Shown here: positions 43,833-52,940 of the stretch, one piece after another | Layout of the letters: each line of letters starts with the position of its first letter | Position numbering within the stretch: the first letter of the stretch is position 1 | Assembly: GCA_958366945.1 (NCBI GenBank) | Contig: CATXCY010000007.1 | Span: 14,082 to 78,081, forward strand | DNA: 64,000 bases | Direction of reading: 5' to 3' | Source: Bruticola sp004554425 | Lineage (GTDB): Bacteria; Vulcanimicrobiota; Xenobia; Xenobiales; Xenobiaceae | Made by a program: the position numbers and the translations under genes | The notes under the pieces: model-generated | Told to the model about the DNA's origin: nothing | The model's database searches: none | The model's input: the letters and a program-made list of their open reading frames with translations, nothing else

Positions 43833-44954
43833 ATGGACTCTATAGCAGATAAGCACATAAATGGCGATATAGCAGCACAAGAGAGCCATCCGGCCGACGA
43901 TAACGGCAGACCGCCCATCGATGACAGAACCCGCACTTTAATGGCTGTCGGCGATCTGCACGGCGATTATTATCGTTTGCTCCGCTATTTGAGAGAAATG
44001 GATTTTTTGCTTCCAGGTACTATCTCTTGGAACCCCAAAGCGGATCGCGTCGACCTTATCTTTATTGGCGACTACGTAGACTGGCGCGGAGAGCCTTTGG
44101 AAGCACCTTTTGATCAAACTAACAACAATGCGATTGAAGGGCCGCGCAAAATTTTAGAGTTGATCGTAAGTTTGCAAAAAGATATGGCTCGTTTACGCCG
44201 TTTCGATCCCAATTTCGACAGTCGTTTTTATCCAATTTTAGGAAACCACGACTTAATGATGATCGCTTCTGCCAAAGTGACCAATTATCTCAGTACCGAC
44301 TTTATTAACAACACACTCTTAACTAGTCGTATTTATCCTTTGCTCAGACGCCAGCTTTCCGATAAAGGCTTAGATTCCGATCAAATTGAGGAAGCTATGG
44401 GCTTTATTAACTGGTGGTATCAAGGTGGAGAAGGCACAGCCGAAGGTTTTGGTGGCTTGGAAAAATGGGCCGAAGTAATGCACAACGGCGCTTACCAATA
44501 TTTAGAAGACAATCTTTATTTGGGCGTAATTGTCAATAACAGATTATTCGCCCATTCAGTACCAGATAATCGCGAATATTGGCGTCCCATGCAAGAGCTG
44601 GCCGAATTGCCAGAAAGTACTTATTTGGCAGCCAGAGAAAGCTTTATTTGGGGACGTCGCGTTTGGGGATACGATTATCAATCTGGTACCCGCACCTCTC
44701 AGTTTACCGATAAAGAGATGCAAAGCATGCTCGATGGCTTCCAGTGCACAAGTTGCGTAATCGGACACACGCCTTTATCTCGTGACACAGATCACGTACG
44801 CGCTTACGATGATAGAGTAATAAATATCGACGTACATGGCTGTCCTGGCTCTAAAGCTTTTATCGAAACTTACACCCCTACTCCCACTAGTACCAACGCT
44901 CCTCTGCGTTCGCGTGTTATAGCAGATTCTGATGCCGAATGTCGTACACTGTAA
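43833..44954 (+). CDS. PPP-family metallophosphatase
   Basis: 373-residue Ser/Thr protein phosphatase-like enzyme with the metal motifs in order: GDLHGDYYRLL (GDxHG), FIGDYVDWRG (GDxVDRG-like), ILGNHD (GNHE/D) and later IGHTP. It could act on phosphoproteins or small phosphoesters. The C-terminus overlaps the moxR start by 16 bases, so the pair is translationally coupled. No signal peptide. The middle carries about 90 extra residues compared with the smallest family members. Confidence 0.85.
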   Translation: MDSIADKHINGDIAAQESHPADDNGRPPIDDRTRTLMAVGDLHGDYYRLLRYLREMDFLLPGTISWNPKADRVDLIFIGDYVDWRGEPLEAPFDQTNNNAIEGPRKILELIVSLQKDMARLRRFDPNFDSRFYPILGNHDLMMIASAKVTNYLSTDFINNTLLTSRIYPLLRRQLSDKGLDSDQIEEAMGFINWWYQGGEGTAEGFGGLEKWAEVMHNGAYQYLEDNLYLGVIVNNRLFAHSVPDNREYWRPMQELAELPESTYLAARESFIWGRRVWGYDYQSGTRTSQFTDKEMQSMLDGFQCTSCVIGHTPLSRDTDHVRAYDDRVINIDVHGCPGSKAFIETYTPTPTSTNAPLRSRVIADSDAECRTL

Positions 44955-45889
44955 AACAAGTTAGTCATCTTGCCGATTTATTGTTAGATAATATAAGCTC
45001 TGTCATTTTTGACCAAGAGTTAAATATTAAGTTGGCTTTGGCTACTGTTTTAAGCGAAGGCAATATGCTTTTTGAAGATGTACCCGGCGTAGGTAAAACT
45101 ATGCTTTGCCGGGCTTTAGCCAAATCGGTGGGTGGAGTTTTCGCCCGTTTGCAATGCACCCCCGATTTGTTGCCTTCGGATTTGCTTGGCACTAACATTT
45201 ATAGTAGAAAAAACGAAGATTTCGTATTTTATCCTGGACCAGTCTTTAGCAATGTCCTTTTGGCCGACGAGCTTAATCGCGCTACTCCGAAAATGCAATC
45301 GGCTCTTTTGGAATGTATGGAAGAGCGCCAAGTAACCGTCAATGGCGGCGAATCTTATCGCTTACCTAAGCCTTTTATTGTCGCAGCCACACAAAATCCT
45401 ATAGAGTATGAAGGCACTTTCAGTTTGCCTGAAGCCCAACTAGATCGTTTTACTGTAAAGTTGAGTTTGGGCTACCCTAGCCCCAAAGCCGAAATGTATA
45501 TGCTTAAAGTCCAAAAGCAAAAGCATCCCATAGAAAGCTTAAAAAGTGTATGCACCGCAGAGCAATTGAGCTCTGCTTTAGAGACCGTGCGCTCAGTACA
45601 AGTAAGCGATGCAACCATTAGATATATCATAGATATAGTAGCAGCTACGCGCCAAACGAAACACTTAAAATTAGGAGCTAGTCCCAGAGCCTCTCAAGCT
45701 CTTTACCGTATGAGCCAAGCTTGGGCTATATTAAATGGAAGGAACTATGCTATCCCAGATGACGTACAGCAATTGGCTCCTTACATATTGCCTCATCGCC
45801 TAATCACCAACCAAAGAAATAATGTAATGGAAATTTTAGGTGAAATTTTGGCCAACGTACCGGTAGTTCAAAGTATACAAAAAAACTAG
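44939..45889 (+). CDS. MoxR-family AAA+ ATPase
   Basis: 316-residue AAA+ ATPase. Walker A is DVPGVGKTMLCRALA; the family strand LQCTPDLLPSDLLG follows, then Walker B LLADELNRATPKMQSALLECMEE and the sensor ATQNPIEYEGTFSLPEAQLDRF. MoxR proteins usually activate VWA-domain partners, but none is adjacent; the partner visible is the overlapping phosphatase upstream. A role in assembling or switching a complex is inferred from the family only. Confidence 0.93.
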   Translation: MSYTVKQVSHLADLLLDNISSVIFDQELNIKLALATVLSEGNMLFEDVPGVGKTMLCRALAKSVGGVFARLQCTPDLLPSDLLGTNIYSRKNEDFVFYPGPVFSNVLLADELNRATPKMQSALLECMEERQVTVNGGESYRLPKPFIVAATQNPIEYEGTFSLPEAQLDRFTVKLSLGYPSPKAEMYMLKVQKQKHPIESLKSVCTAEQLSSALETVRSVQVSDATIRYIIDIVAATRQTKHLKLGASPRASQALYRMSQAWAILNGRNYAIPDDVQQLAPYILPHRLITNQRNNVMEILGEILANVPVVQSIQKN

Positions 45890-46836
45890 ATTCGATAGGC
45901 AAAATCTAAGGCTTCAGACAAATGGTTCAAAACCGGAATGCCCAGCTTTTTGGCTTCTGCTCTCGATTGAGCACAATTATATCCCCAGCCAGCTAAAGCC
46001 ACGCTCACTCCCAGAGGGCGAACTTTAAGCAAATTATCCAATAAATCGTCTACAAAAAGTATCTGTTCCGGTTCGACACCAAAGCTGGCCGCCAGGATAT
46101 AAAGTTGCAACTTCTTGTCAAAAGTATGTTCTTTGGAAAGAATAAGCATCTTCAAGCCAACGGTGCTCAGTAACGCTTCGACAGAAGCTTTATCTTTAGT
46201 AGTACAAATAGACACACCGTCAAAAATAGCCAACGCTTTTTGGATAGTTTCTAAATTTCCCTTATAGATATGCTGCGGCTCAAGCCAAGAGGCCATATTT
46301 TGACGGCGCGATTCAGCTCGCCAATAAGCCAAACGCTTACCAAAAAAAGTTAGAAAATGTTTAAGTGAGTTTCCCTCATTTATAAAATCTGACCAGATAT
46401 AATTTTGTAAATTTATATGACTAACCTCAACCGGAAAGGAAGCGGCCTCTTTGGTCCAAGGCTCCGCCCCTTGGCTCCATTGCTCGGCTTTTCCAGCCAA
46501 AATAGCTGGCAAAGCCCCATATTCAAAGCTGGCAGCCATAGCTTCTGCGCTTATAGGCTTTAGGCCACTCGTTTTCGTCACATACTCAGCCTCTGCCGCT
46601 TCCAAGCAAAGGCGCTCGCCTATAAGCAAAATTAAGGCAAACTCTTCACCAGTGCGAGCTAACCAACGTCCAGAAGTAAAAATATGCATAGGACAGAAGG
46701 CCCAACGACCGAAAATTTCTCGCCAGACTTTTTGGCCAACAACATAACCTTCACATTCCGTATCCCAAATTACCCCATCAAAATCGAGAGCCAAAACACG
46801 CCTGTTGGCAGTAATTATTTTGTCCATATCGGCCAC
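45886..46836 (-). CDS. HAD-superfamily hydrolase-like protein
   Basis: 316-residue protein. Motif I is LALDFDGVIWDTE; motif IV is ILFVDDLLDN; a SICTTKDKASVEALL motif II and the AILSKEHTFDKK region lie between. A helical cap of about 130 residues follows motif I. Substrate not known. It is convergent with moxR, overlapping its stop by a few bases. Confidence 0.8.
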   Translation of the reverse strand: MADMDKIITANRRVLALDFDGVIWDTECEGYVVGQKVWREIFGRWAFCPMHIFTSGRWLARTGEEFALILLIGERLCLEAAEAEYVTKTSGLKPISAEAMAASFEYGALPAILAGKAEQWSQGAEPWTKEAASFPVEVSHINLQNYIWSDFINEGNSLKHFLTFFGKRLAYWRAESRRQNMASWLEPQHIYKGNLETIQKALAIFDGVSICTTKDKASVEALLSTVGLKMLILSKEHTFDKKLQLYILAASFGVEPEQILFVDDLLDNLLKVRPLGVSVALAGWGYNCAQSRAEAKKLGIPVLNHLSEALDFAYRI

Positions 46837-46870
46837 CTGAGTACTATTTATTTTATAAGCATTTTAGGCT

Positions 46871-46928
46871 AAAAAAACGACAGCCGCCAGTATTTTTCTT
46901 CGATATACTAAAAAACATAGCGACTGTC
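46871..46928 (-). terminator. Intrinsic terminator of gltX
   Basis: On the minus strand GACAGTCGC pairs with GCGGCTGTC (9 pairs with one G-T), with an inner AGTAT/ATACT stem, then seven T. Confidence 0.8.
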
Positions 46929-46968
46929 TATGTGAAAACGTATCAGACTTGCCTAAATGGAAGAAGTA

Positions 46969-48411
46969 CTAACCGTTAGGCAAAATGGCTAAAGCTTTTT
47001 CCAAGCGGCGTAAGCAAGTTTCTTTGCCCAAAACTTCCATCATATGGAACAAGCTAGGACCGTTACCAACTCCACTTAAAGCCAAACGGACAGGATGAAT
47101 AAGCTGACCGGCGCCTACGCCTTTGCTTTGAGCAAATTCGCGCAAGCTAGCTTCTAAAGCTTCGGAAGTAAATTCGGGGAGTTCACGTAAAATAGGAGCC
47201 CAACCGGCCAAAAGGTCGTGACTAGCAGCCTTCCAGCGCTTCTTCACAGTAGCTTCTTCGTAACTTTCCGGATCTTCATAGAAGTAAGGAGCCTCAGTGA
47301 CGTAATCGGTCAAAAGGTTGGCACGCTCAGCCATAACTTCCACAACTTTAATTAAGTAGGAACGCTCGGGGCGAGCTTTGCCCAACTTGTCAAAGAAAGG
47401 TAAAGCCAAATCGGCCAATTCTTCATTAGACTTGGCTCTCATATGTAAACCGTTAATATAAAGAAGCTTGTCAAAATCAAAAACGGCGCCGGACTTACGT
47501 ACACGCTCAATAGTGAAAGTTTTGCACAGTTCGTCCAAAGTGAAGAACTCACGCTCGTCTCCGGGGTTCCAACCTAAAAGGCAAAGGAAGTTAAGCATAG
47601 CTTCGGGCAAATAGCCTTTTTCGCGATAAGACTCTACAGAAACATCGCCATCGCGTTTGGAAAGTTTTTTGCCATTTTCGTTGATAATTAAAGGCACATG
47701 AGCGTACTGGGGAACTTCCCAGCCAAAGAATTCATAAAGCAAGAGATGCTTAGGAGTGGAAGAAAGCCACTCTTCGCCACGAATCACGTGAGTAATACCC
47801 ATCAAATGGTCGTCAACCACTACAGCCATATGGTAGGTCGGGAAGCCGTCGGTTTTTATCAACACCTGATCGTCAACCAAGGAAGAATCGAAGCTGACGT
47901 CGCCACGCACAATGTCATGAACTGTCAAAGTGCGGCCATCGGGCACTTTAAGACGTATAACGTGAGGCTCGCCTTTAGCTAAGCGTTCTTCTACTTCTTC
48001 TTTGGAAAGGTTGCGGCAAGCGCGATCGTAAGCAGTGCTCTCGCCTTTAGCGCTGTGCTCAGCACGCATTTGGTCTAAGCGCTCGGCAGTACAGAAGCAA
48101 TAGTAGGCGTGACCTTCATCGACCAACTTTTTGGCCATTTCGTGATAGATAGGCAAACGCTCACTTTGCACATAAGGGCCACGATCTCCGCCAACGACAG
48201 CACCTTCATCGGGAGTCAAGCCAGCCCATTTTAAAGAATCAAGCAAAGCCTCTACAGCACCTTCTACCAAACGAGTGCGGTCAGTATCTTCAATGCGCAA
48301 AATAAATTGGCCACCTTCATGGCGAGCCATTAAATAGTTATAAAGAGCGGTGCGCAAACCACCTACGTGCAAGTAACCCGTAGGACTGGGAGCAAAACGT
48401 ACACGGACCAT
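46969..48411 (-). CDS. gltX: Glutamyl-tRNA synthetase
   Basis: 480-residue class I aminoacyl-tRNA synthetase. It begins MVRVRFAPSPTGYLHVGGLRTALYN with the HIGH-type signature, has FILRIEDTDRTR, and the KLSKRDGDVSVE (KMSKS-type) signature; the anticodon-binding region lies in the last third. The ATG at 48411 is chosen for a GGAG site 6 bases upstream; the frame opens four codons earlier at TTG. Ordinary length. Confidence 0.97.
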   Translation of the reverse strand: MVRVRFAPSPTGYLHVGGLRTALYNYLMARHEGGQFILRIEDTDRTRLVEGAVEALLDSLKWAGLTPDEGAVVGGDRGPYVQSERLPIYHEMAKKLVDEGHAYYCFCTAERLDQMRAEHSAKGESTAYDRACRNLSKEEVEERLAKGEPHVIRLKVPDGRTLTVHDIVRGDVSFDSSLVDDQVLIKTDGFPTYHMAVVVDDHLMGITHVIRGEEWLSSTPKHLLLYEFFGWEVPQYAHVPLIINENGKKLSKRDGDVSVESYREKGYLPEAMLNFLCLLGWNPGDEREFFTLDELCKTFTIERVRKSGAVFDFDKLLYINGLHMRAKSNEELADLALPFFDKLGKARPERSYLIKVVEVMAERANLLTDYVTEAPYFYEDPESYEEATVKKRWKAASHDLLAGWAPILRELPEFTSEALEASLREFAQSKGVGAGQLIHPVRLALSGVGNGPSLFHMMEVLGKETCLRRLEKALAILPNG

Positions 48412-48628
48412 GTTAATCTCCAAAATATTACCAAAAATTGCCCCCGGAAGTTCACCGTTGCCCCATATAAACCTGCAGAACTGTTCCTAAGCCTCCACAA
48501 CAGCCAATCTATTGATAGCGCAACTTAATTTTATGATTTTTTAATATTGTTTTTTTTTCTATACAACAATATTTCCAAGGCCTAACTAAAAAGGGAATAT
48601 AACTATCGATACGGAACTCCCCCCGCCT

Positions 48629-50644
48629 ATGATTAGTAGTTGGAATAATTCAGTCATTCTCGCTCCCATGAGCAAGGGAAGCAATTTACCTTTTCGCCGT
48701 CTCTGCTGTGATTTCGGAGTAGACGTAACCGTCTCCGAAATGATCTTTGCCTCTGCCCTTTCCAAAGGCAACCGCAAAGATTTAGCTTTATTGCGCCGAG
48801 CTCCTCAAGAGCAATGTTTCGGTGTACAGGTTTTAACCAACAACCCTGAAGATCTGAAAAATTCTATACCTATCATCGAGGAGGCCGGAGCCGATTTTAT
48901 CGACTTAAATTGTGGCTGTCCCATTGACGAAGCCGTCAACAAAGGTATGGGAGCCCAGCTTTTGGATCGCCTCAAAAAATTTGAGCAACTTTTAGCCGTT
49001 TTAAAAGAAAATACTCACATACCGTATACAGTAAAGTTGCGTGCCGGCTACAAAGAAGGCCATGTCAATATTGAAACTACTTCCAAATTGGCCGAAGAAT
49101 ACGGCGCTTCAGCCATTACCGTACACGGACGTACCCGTGAGCAGCGCTATACCGGTGCTGCCGATTGGAATATTGTTAAAAGAGCTGTAGAAAATGTCCA
49201 TATTCCAGTTATAGGTAATGGAGATATTCTTACTTGGTACGAAGCAGAAGATAAAAAAGCTCAGAGCGGAGCCCAAGCCATTATGATTGGGCGCGGCGCC
49301 CTCATTAAGCCCTGGATCTTCCAAGAGCTCCGCGAAAAACGCGATTTAAATCTTACTCCCCAAGAGCGCATTGCCATTTATTTGCGTCTAACTATCTATA
49401 TGTTGGAGCATTTTGGCAATGATACTCACGGTCAGCGCACAGTAAGCAATTTCTTACTTTGGCATTTCGATCTTTTTAACCGTTATCGTTATTTACCAGA
49501 AGCTCAATATCATCAAGATTCGTTGCAACATCCTCTCATTCAGACCAGACTTGACAATATCTACGACGGCGATCCTCTGGAAGTTATTTTGGCCGGCTAT
49601 GGGAAGTCGTTCCGCCAGAAATTAGCCAACGCTTTTGTCTTATGCGCTTCAGATAACCACCCGCAGAGCTGGCTTAATGATGAACTGGCCGCCATGGCCC
49701 CAGAATTGATCGAGTCTTATCGCCAGCAAGCTAAACACAAAGCCGAAGCTAAAGCAGCCAAAGAACAAGCCAAAGCTTCAGCCAGCGGCTTACCTTTTTG
49801 CGATGTTAAAGCCCCTCAGGAGCCGTCCTCACAACCAGCGGTTCAAGCTAAAGATACAGATGTTCAAGTTCCTGCCAAAGAGGCTTCTACTACCTCTAAA
49901 GTAGGAGAAGGAACCGTTTCTGCTTTCGACACCTCCAGTTTAGCTGTAGGCACGCCACATATTCACAGCCGCCCCGCTCAGTTTGCTCCTACAGTTCTAA
50001 TGCCGGGTGATCCCTTGCGTTCTCGCTACATAGCCGAACATTACTTGGAAAAGGCCGAATTGGTAAACGACGTTCGTGCAGTGCAAGGGTACACAGGTTT
50101 TTATAAAGGCAAACGCGTCTCGGTAATGGCCAGCGGTATGGGCGGCCCTTCTATGGGCATCTATTCCCATGAATTATTCGCTTATATGGGAGTGGAGCAA
50201 ATTATTCGCATTGGCACTTGCGGCGGTATGCGTTCCGATCTAAGACTGGGCGATATTATCTTAGCTCAAGGTTGCTGCACCAACTCCAATTTTATAAGCC
50301 AGTTTCAGCTTAACGGCACTTTTGCTCCTCTAGCAGATTTTGGACTTCTCTCTCGAGCTTACCAACTTTGTCAAGAGAAAAAATTATCCGCTCACGTAGG
50401 CAACATACTTACTTCCGACTATTTCTACGATGCCTCCAATAGCTACGAGAAGTGGATAAAATTAGGAATTTTAGCTTGTGAGATGGAAGGCGCTATTCTT
50501 TACACAAACGCCGCTTTGCACGGGAAAAAAGCTTTGACTATCTTGACCGTTAGCGAAGTGATGGGCCAATCGGAAATCTTAACTACCGAACAACGCCAAA
50601 ATTCCTTAAAGAATATGCTTGAGTTGGCTTTAGACCTTGCCTAA
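48629..50644 (+). CDS. Fusion of tRNA-dihydrouridine synthase and DeoD-type purine nucleoside phosphorylase
   Basis: One uninterrupted 671-residue frame with two enzymes. Residues about 1-340 are a Dus enzyme that reduces uridine in tRNA with FMN: LAPMSKGSNLPFRRL, the catalytic DLNCGCPIDEAVNKGMGAQLL (Cys97, resembling the Dus3-type GCPID), VTVHGRTREQRYTG and IGNGDI. Residues about 365-440 are an Ala/Lys/Ser linker. Residues 441-671 are a complete DeoD-type PNP: TPHIHSRPAQFAP, MPGDPLRSRYIAE, RIGTCGG, ACEMEGA (Glu618-Met-Glu620) and TVSEV. The usual catalytic Asp of TVSD is Glu643 here. No internal start or frame change supports two proteins. Weak ribosome site. An RNase Z-like gene follows. 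Confidence 0.9.
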   Translation: MISSWNNSVILAPMSKGSNLPFRRLCCDFGVDVTVSEMIFASALSKGNRKDLALLRRAPQEQCFGVQVLTNNPEDLKNSIPIIEEAGADFIDLNCGCPIDEAVNKGMGAQLLDRLKKFEQLLAVLKENTHIPYTVKLRAGYKEGHVNIETTSKLAEEYGASAITVHGRTREQRYTGAADWNIVKRAVENVHIPVIGNGDILTWYEAEDKKAQSGAQAIMIGRGALIKPWIFQELREKRDLNLTPQERIAIYLRLTIYMLEHFGNDTHGQRTVSNFLLWHFDLFNRYRYLPEAQYHQDSLQHPLIQTRLDNIYDGDPLEVILAGYGKSFRQKLANAFVLCASDNHPQSWLNDELAAMAPELIESYRQQAKHKAEAKAAKEQAKASASGLPFCDVKAPQEPSSQPAVQAKDTDVQVPAKEASTTSKVGEGTVSAFDTSSLAVGTPHIHSRPAQFAPTVLMPGDPLRSRYIAEHYLEKAELVNDVRAVQGYTGFYKGKRVSVMASGMGGPSMGIYSHELFAYMGVEQIIRIGTCGGMRSDLRLGDIILAQGCCTNSNFISQFQLNGTFAPLADFGLLSRAYQLCQEKKLSAHVGNILTSDYFYDASNSYEKWIKLGILACEMEGAILYTNAALHGKKALTILTVSEVMGQSEILTTEQRQNSLKNMLELALDLA

Positions 50645-50663
50645 CAATGGGGGCGGCCCTTAT

Positions 50664-51704
50664 ATGAAATATACTTGTACCTTAATAAATCAACCCTGGG
50701 AAGATCCGGGGGTGTTGGTTCGTGTCAATGACACGCGTGAATACTGGCTCTTCGACTGTGGAGATCTCAGAAATTTAAGCGTAGGCACGATGATCGACAC
50801 TACCCGTGTATTCATTACGCATTCCCATATCGACCATTTTATCGGCTTTGACACTCTTATGCGCATGAACTTGCGCGAGTCCAAAGAGCTGGTATTTTTT
50901 GGCCCGGTTGGCTTAGCAGCTCAAATAGGCTGCCGTTTACAAGGTTACAGTTGGAATTTGACTGAAGATTCCAATTTCTCTATTAAGTGCTGCGAGTTGG
51001 AAGACACTCAAGTTGTTTCCTATCTTTTTAGAGCTTCTAATAAATTTGTCGAAGATATTGATGATCGACGAGCTCATCCCCTCACCCACCCAGAGTTACG
51101 CTTAGGTGACGGCACCATGCTCCGCTTTGCTCCTCTAGTGCACGGCGTTCCTTGCCTTTGTTACTCTATCACCGAGCCCTTACAAGCGCGTATAAAAAAA
51201 GACGAATTTGCCAAATCCGGTTTGCCCTCCGGAGCTTGGATTGGCAAATTGCTTAAAATCTGTTCTGGTCAAATTTCGGAGCCTCACGATATAAAAGTAG
51301 GCGACGAAGTCAAAACCATCGACGCATTGCGCCCTTTAGTTTATTATCCCAAGCCCAACCGCTATGCTTACGTAACAGATACTGTTTTTAATCGTGACAG
51401 CATGGCTTCTATTCATTGGGTAGGCCAGGGTGCAGATGAATTGTGGTGCGAAGCTTGCTACCGTCATGCCGAGCGCGACAAAGCAGTACAGAATTTTCAC
51501 CTTACAGCCCGTCAGGTTGGTCGCATAGCCAAAGAGTTGCAAGTTGACAATCTTTATATGTTCCACTATTCCAGACGCTATAGGGGAGAACTCTGGCCCC
51601 ACATTAAAGAAGCCAGAGAAAATTTTGAGCGAACCAATATTCCACCCATGACTTCCCTAGCCCACCGCCACTTGTTGGAAAGTGGAGCGATGCGAGAAAG
51701 CTAA
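50664..51704 (+). CDS. Metallo-beta-lactamase-fold RNase Z-like protein
   Basis: 346-residue MBL-fold hydrolase. The metal site VFITHSHIDHFIGFD (HxHxDH) is intact, VTDTVF supplies the later Asp, and FHYSRRYRG near the C-terminus resembles the HYS/HFSxRY motif of RNase Z, which trims tRNA 3' ends. The region between (about 130-230) is an insertion that may be the tRNA-contacting arm. The start is taken at 50664; the frame overlaps the previous gene by some bases upstream. The position right after a Dus gene supports a tRNA role, but CCA-encoding tRNAs here leave the need open. Confidence 0.75.
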   Translation: MKYTCTLINQPWEDPGVLVRVNDTREYWLFDCGDLRNLSVGTMIDTTRVFITHSHIDHFIGFDTLMRMNLRESKELVFFGPVGLAAQIGCRLQGYSWNLTEDSNFSIKCCELEDTQVVSYLFRASNKFVEDIDDRRAHPLTHPELRLGDGTMLRFAPLVHGVPCLCYSITEPLQARIKKDEFAKSGLPSGAWIGKLLKICSGQISEPHDIKVGDEVKTIDALRPLVYYPKPNRYAYVTDTVFNRDSMASIHWVGQGADELWCEACYRHAERDKAVQNFHLTARQVGRIAKELQVDNLYMFHYSRRYRGELWPHIKEARENFERTNIPPMTSLAHRHLLESGAMRES

Positions 51705-51716
51705 TTTTTTTTGCTT

Positions 51717-51744
51717 AACAGCACTATAAAAAGCGCTGTTTTCT
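51717..51744 (+). terminator. Intrinsic terminator after the RNase Z-like gene
   Basis: AACAGC (51717-51722) pairs with GCTGTT (51735-51740), followed by TTCTTC. Moderate strength. Confidence 0.55.
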
Positions 51745-51746
51745 TC

Positions 51747-51776
51747 TTGACACGAGTTCACTTTCAATAGTATACT
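51747..51776 (+). promoter_or_regulatory. Promoter of infC-rpmI-rplT
   Basis: TTGACA (51747-51752), an 18-base spacer and TATACT (51771-51776). It gives a leader of about 230 bases. Confidence 0.75.
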
Positions 51777-51782
51777 ACCTGC

Positions 51783-52010
51783 GCTACATTATTGATAAGC
51801 GTGTAGAGATATACTACAGGCCAAAAAAGCAGAAGCTGCACCGGCTTCTCACCCTGCGACGCCACCCTGAGAGGGGCAGTTTCAGAGGTAGTGGTCAATT
51901 AGGAACCTTTCATTATTTAAGGGCCTACCGGTTTTTAAGATACTGGAACCGGACCACGTGCAGATGTTGGTTCACGTAATGTTTTTTCGGCTGGCAACAG
52001 AGGTAAACCG
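51783..52010 (+). promoter_or_regulatory. Leader of the infC operon
   Basis: About 230 bases of untranslated leader with an AGAAGC/GCTTCT hairpin near 51829-51847 and a CCGGT/ACCGG-like arrangement further on. Long leaders here often carry autoregulatory structures, but I recognise no known RNA family. Confidence 0.45.
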
Positions 52011-52625
52011 ATTTCCAAGGAACTGAGAACTAATCGCCTGATCAGAGTCCCCCGTGTTTTTGTTATCGACGAAGAGGGACGCCAGTTGGGGCAAATGTCT
52101 ACTCGTGAAGCATTAGAGCAAGCTCAAGCCCACAACCTTGATTTGGTGGAAGTTAATCCCACAGCCAGACCGCCGGTTTGTCGTTTTATGGATTATGGAA
52201 AGTATAAGTACATGCAATCCAAGTCCGAAAGAGACAGCCGAGCCAAGCGTAAGCCCCAAGAGCTTCGTGAAGTAAAAGTTCGTCCTAAGATTGATGATCA
52301 CGATTTCGAAGTCAAAGTAAAGACTATTGATCGTTTGATCCGTTCCGGCGACCGTGTGAAAGTTACTCTGCGTTTCCGTGGCCGTGAGATCGTCCACATG
52401 GAACTCGCCAAAGAGTTGCTCAAGTCGCTGTTTGAGAAGGTTCAGGAGATTTCTGTTATCGCTCAGAAACCTACTATGGACGGACGTCAGATGGTTATGG
52501 TTTTAGCGCCTAAGACTGGTCCTCAAGCCCAGGCCAAGCCTAAGACCAATACTCAGGCTGCAGCCTCTCAGACTCCTGCCATTGAGGCTTCTAAGCCGGA
52601 AGCTAAAGCGGCTGAGAACGCCTAA
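52011..52625 (+). CDS. infC: Translation initiation factor IF-3, AUU start
   Basis: Binds the 30S subunit and checks start codon and initiator tRNA. The frame continues upstream of the first ATG: ISKELRTNRLIRVPRVFVIDEEGRQLGQMSTREAL is the normal IF-3 N-terminal domain, so the ATG at 52086 would lose 25 conserved residues. The natural start is ATT at 52011 with AGAGGT 7 bases upstream. E. coli infC also starts at AUU, which IF-3 itself discriminates against, giving autoregulation. The C-terminal domain and an Ala/Lys tail complete 204 residues. First gene of infC-rpmI-rplT. Confidence 0.93.
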   Translation: MSKELRTNRLIRVPRVFVIDEEGRQLGQMSTREALEQAQAHNLDLVEVNPTARPPVCRFMDYGKYKYMQSKSERDSRAKRKPQELREVKVRPKIDDHDFEVKVKTIDRLIRSGDRVKVTLRFRGREIVHMELAKELLKSLFEKVQEISVIAQKPTMDGRQMVMVLAPKTGPQAQAKPKTNTQAAASQTPAIEASKPEAKAAENA

Positions 52626-52681
52626 CATTCTTTGTTAGATACTTACTCTGGTCAGGTCGAAAAAGAAGCACATAGAAATGG

Positions 52682-52715
52682 GCCCTGCTGATACAATACT
52701 GCGCAGGGCTGTTTT
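52682..52715 (+). terminator. Hairpin between infC and rpmI
   Basis: GCCCTGC (52682-52688) pairs with GCAGGGC (52703-52709), followed by TGTTTT. It could be an attenuator or a site for L20 autoregulation. Confidence 0.55.
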
Positions 52716-52736
52716 GAGGTATGAAAGGAGCTACAC

Positions 52737-52940
52737 ATGCCTAAGATTCGCACAAGAAGATCTGTAGCGAAGCGTATCCGCGTTACCGGCACCGGTAAAA
52801 TGAAGAGAATGCGCCAGTTTTCTGGATGCCATCACATCCGCGAGAAGAAATCTCCCGATAGAACCCGTAAGTTCCGTCAGATCGTTTTAGTTGACAAGAC
52901 TGACGTCAAGCGTATGCACGCTCTCGTTCCTTATCTCTAG
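52737..52940 (+). CDS. rpmI: 50S ribosomal protein L35
   Basis: 67-residue basic protein beginning MPKIRTRRSVAKRIRVTGTGKMKR and ending KRMHALVPYL. GAAAGGAG precedes the ATG. Between infC and rplT as usual. Confidence 0.97.
   Translation: MPKIRTRRSVAKRIRVTGTGKMKRMRQFSGCHHIREKKSPDRTRKFRQIVLVDKTDVKRMHALVPYL

Noticed and set aside
48543..48572. AATATTGTT/AACAATATT hairpin between gltX and the fusion gene
   Set aside because: AT-rich arms around a T run; it could be an operator, but there is too little to call a feature.
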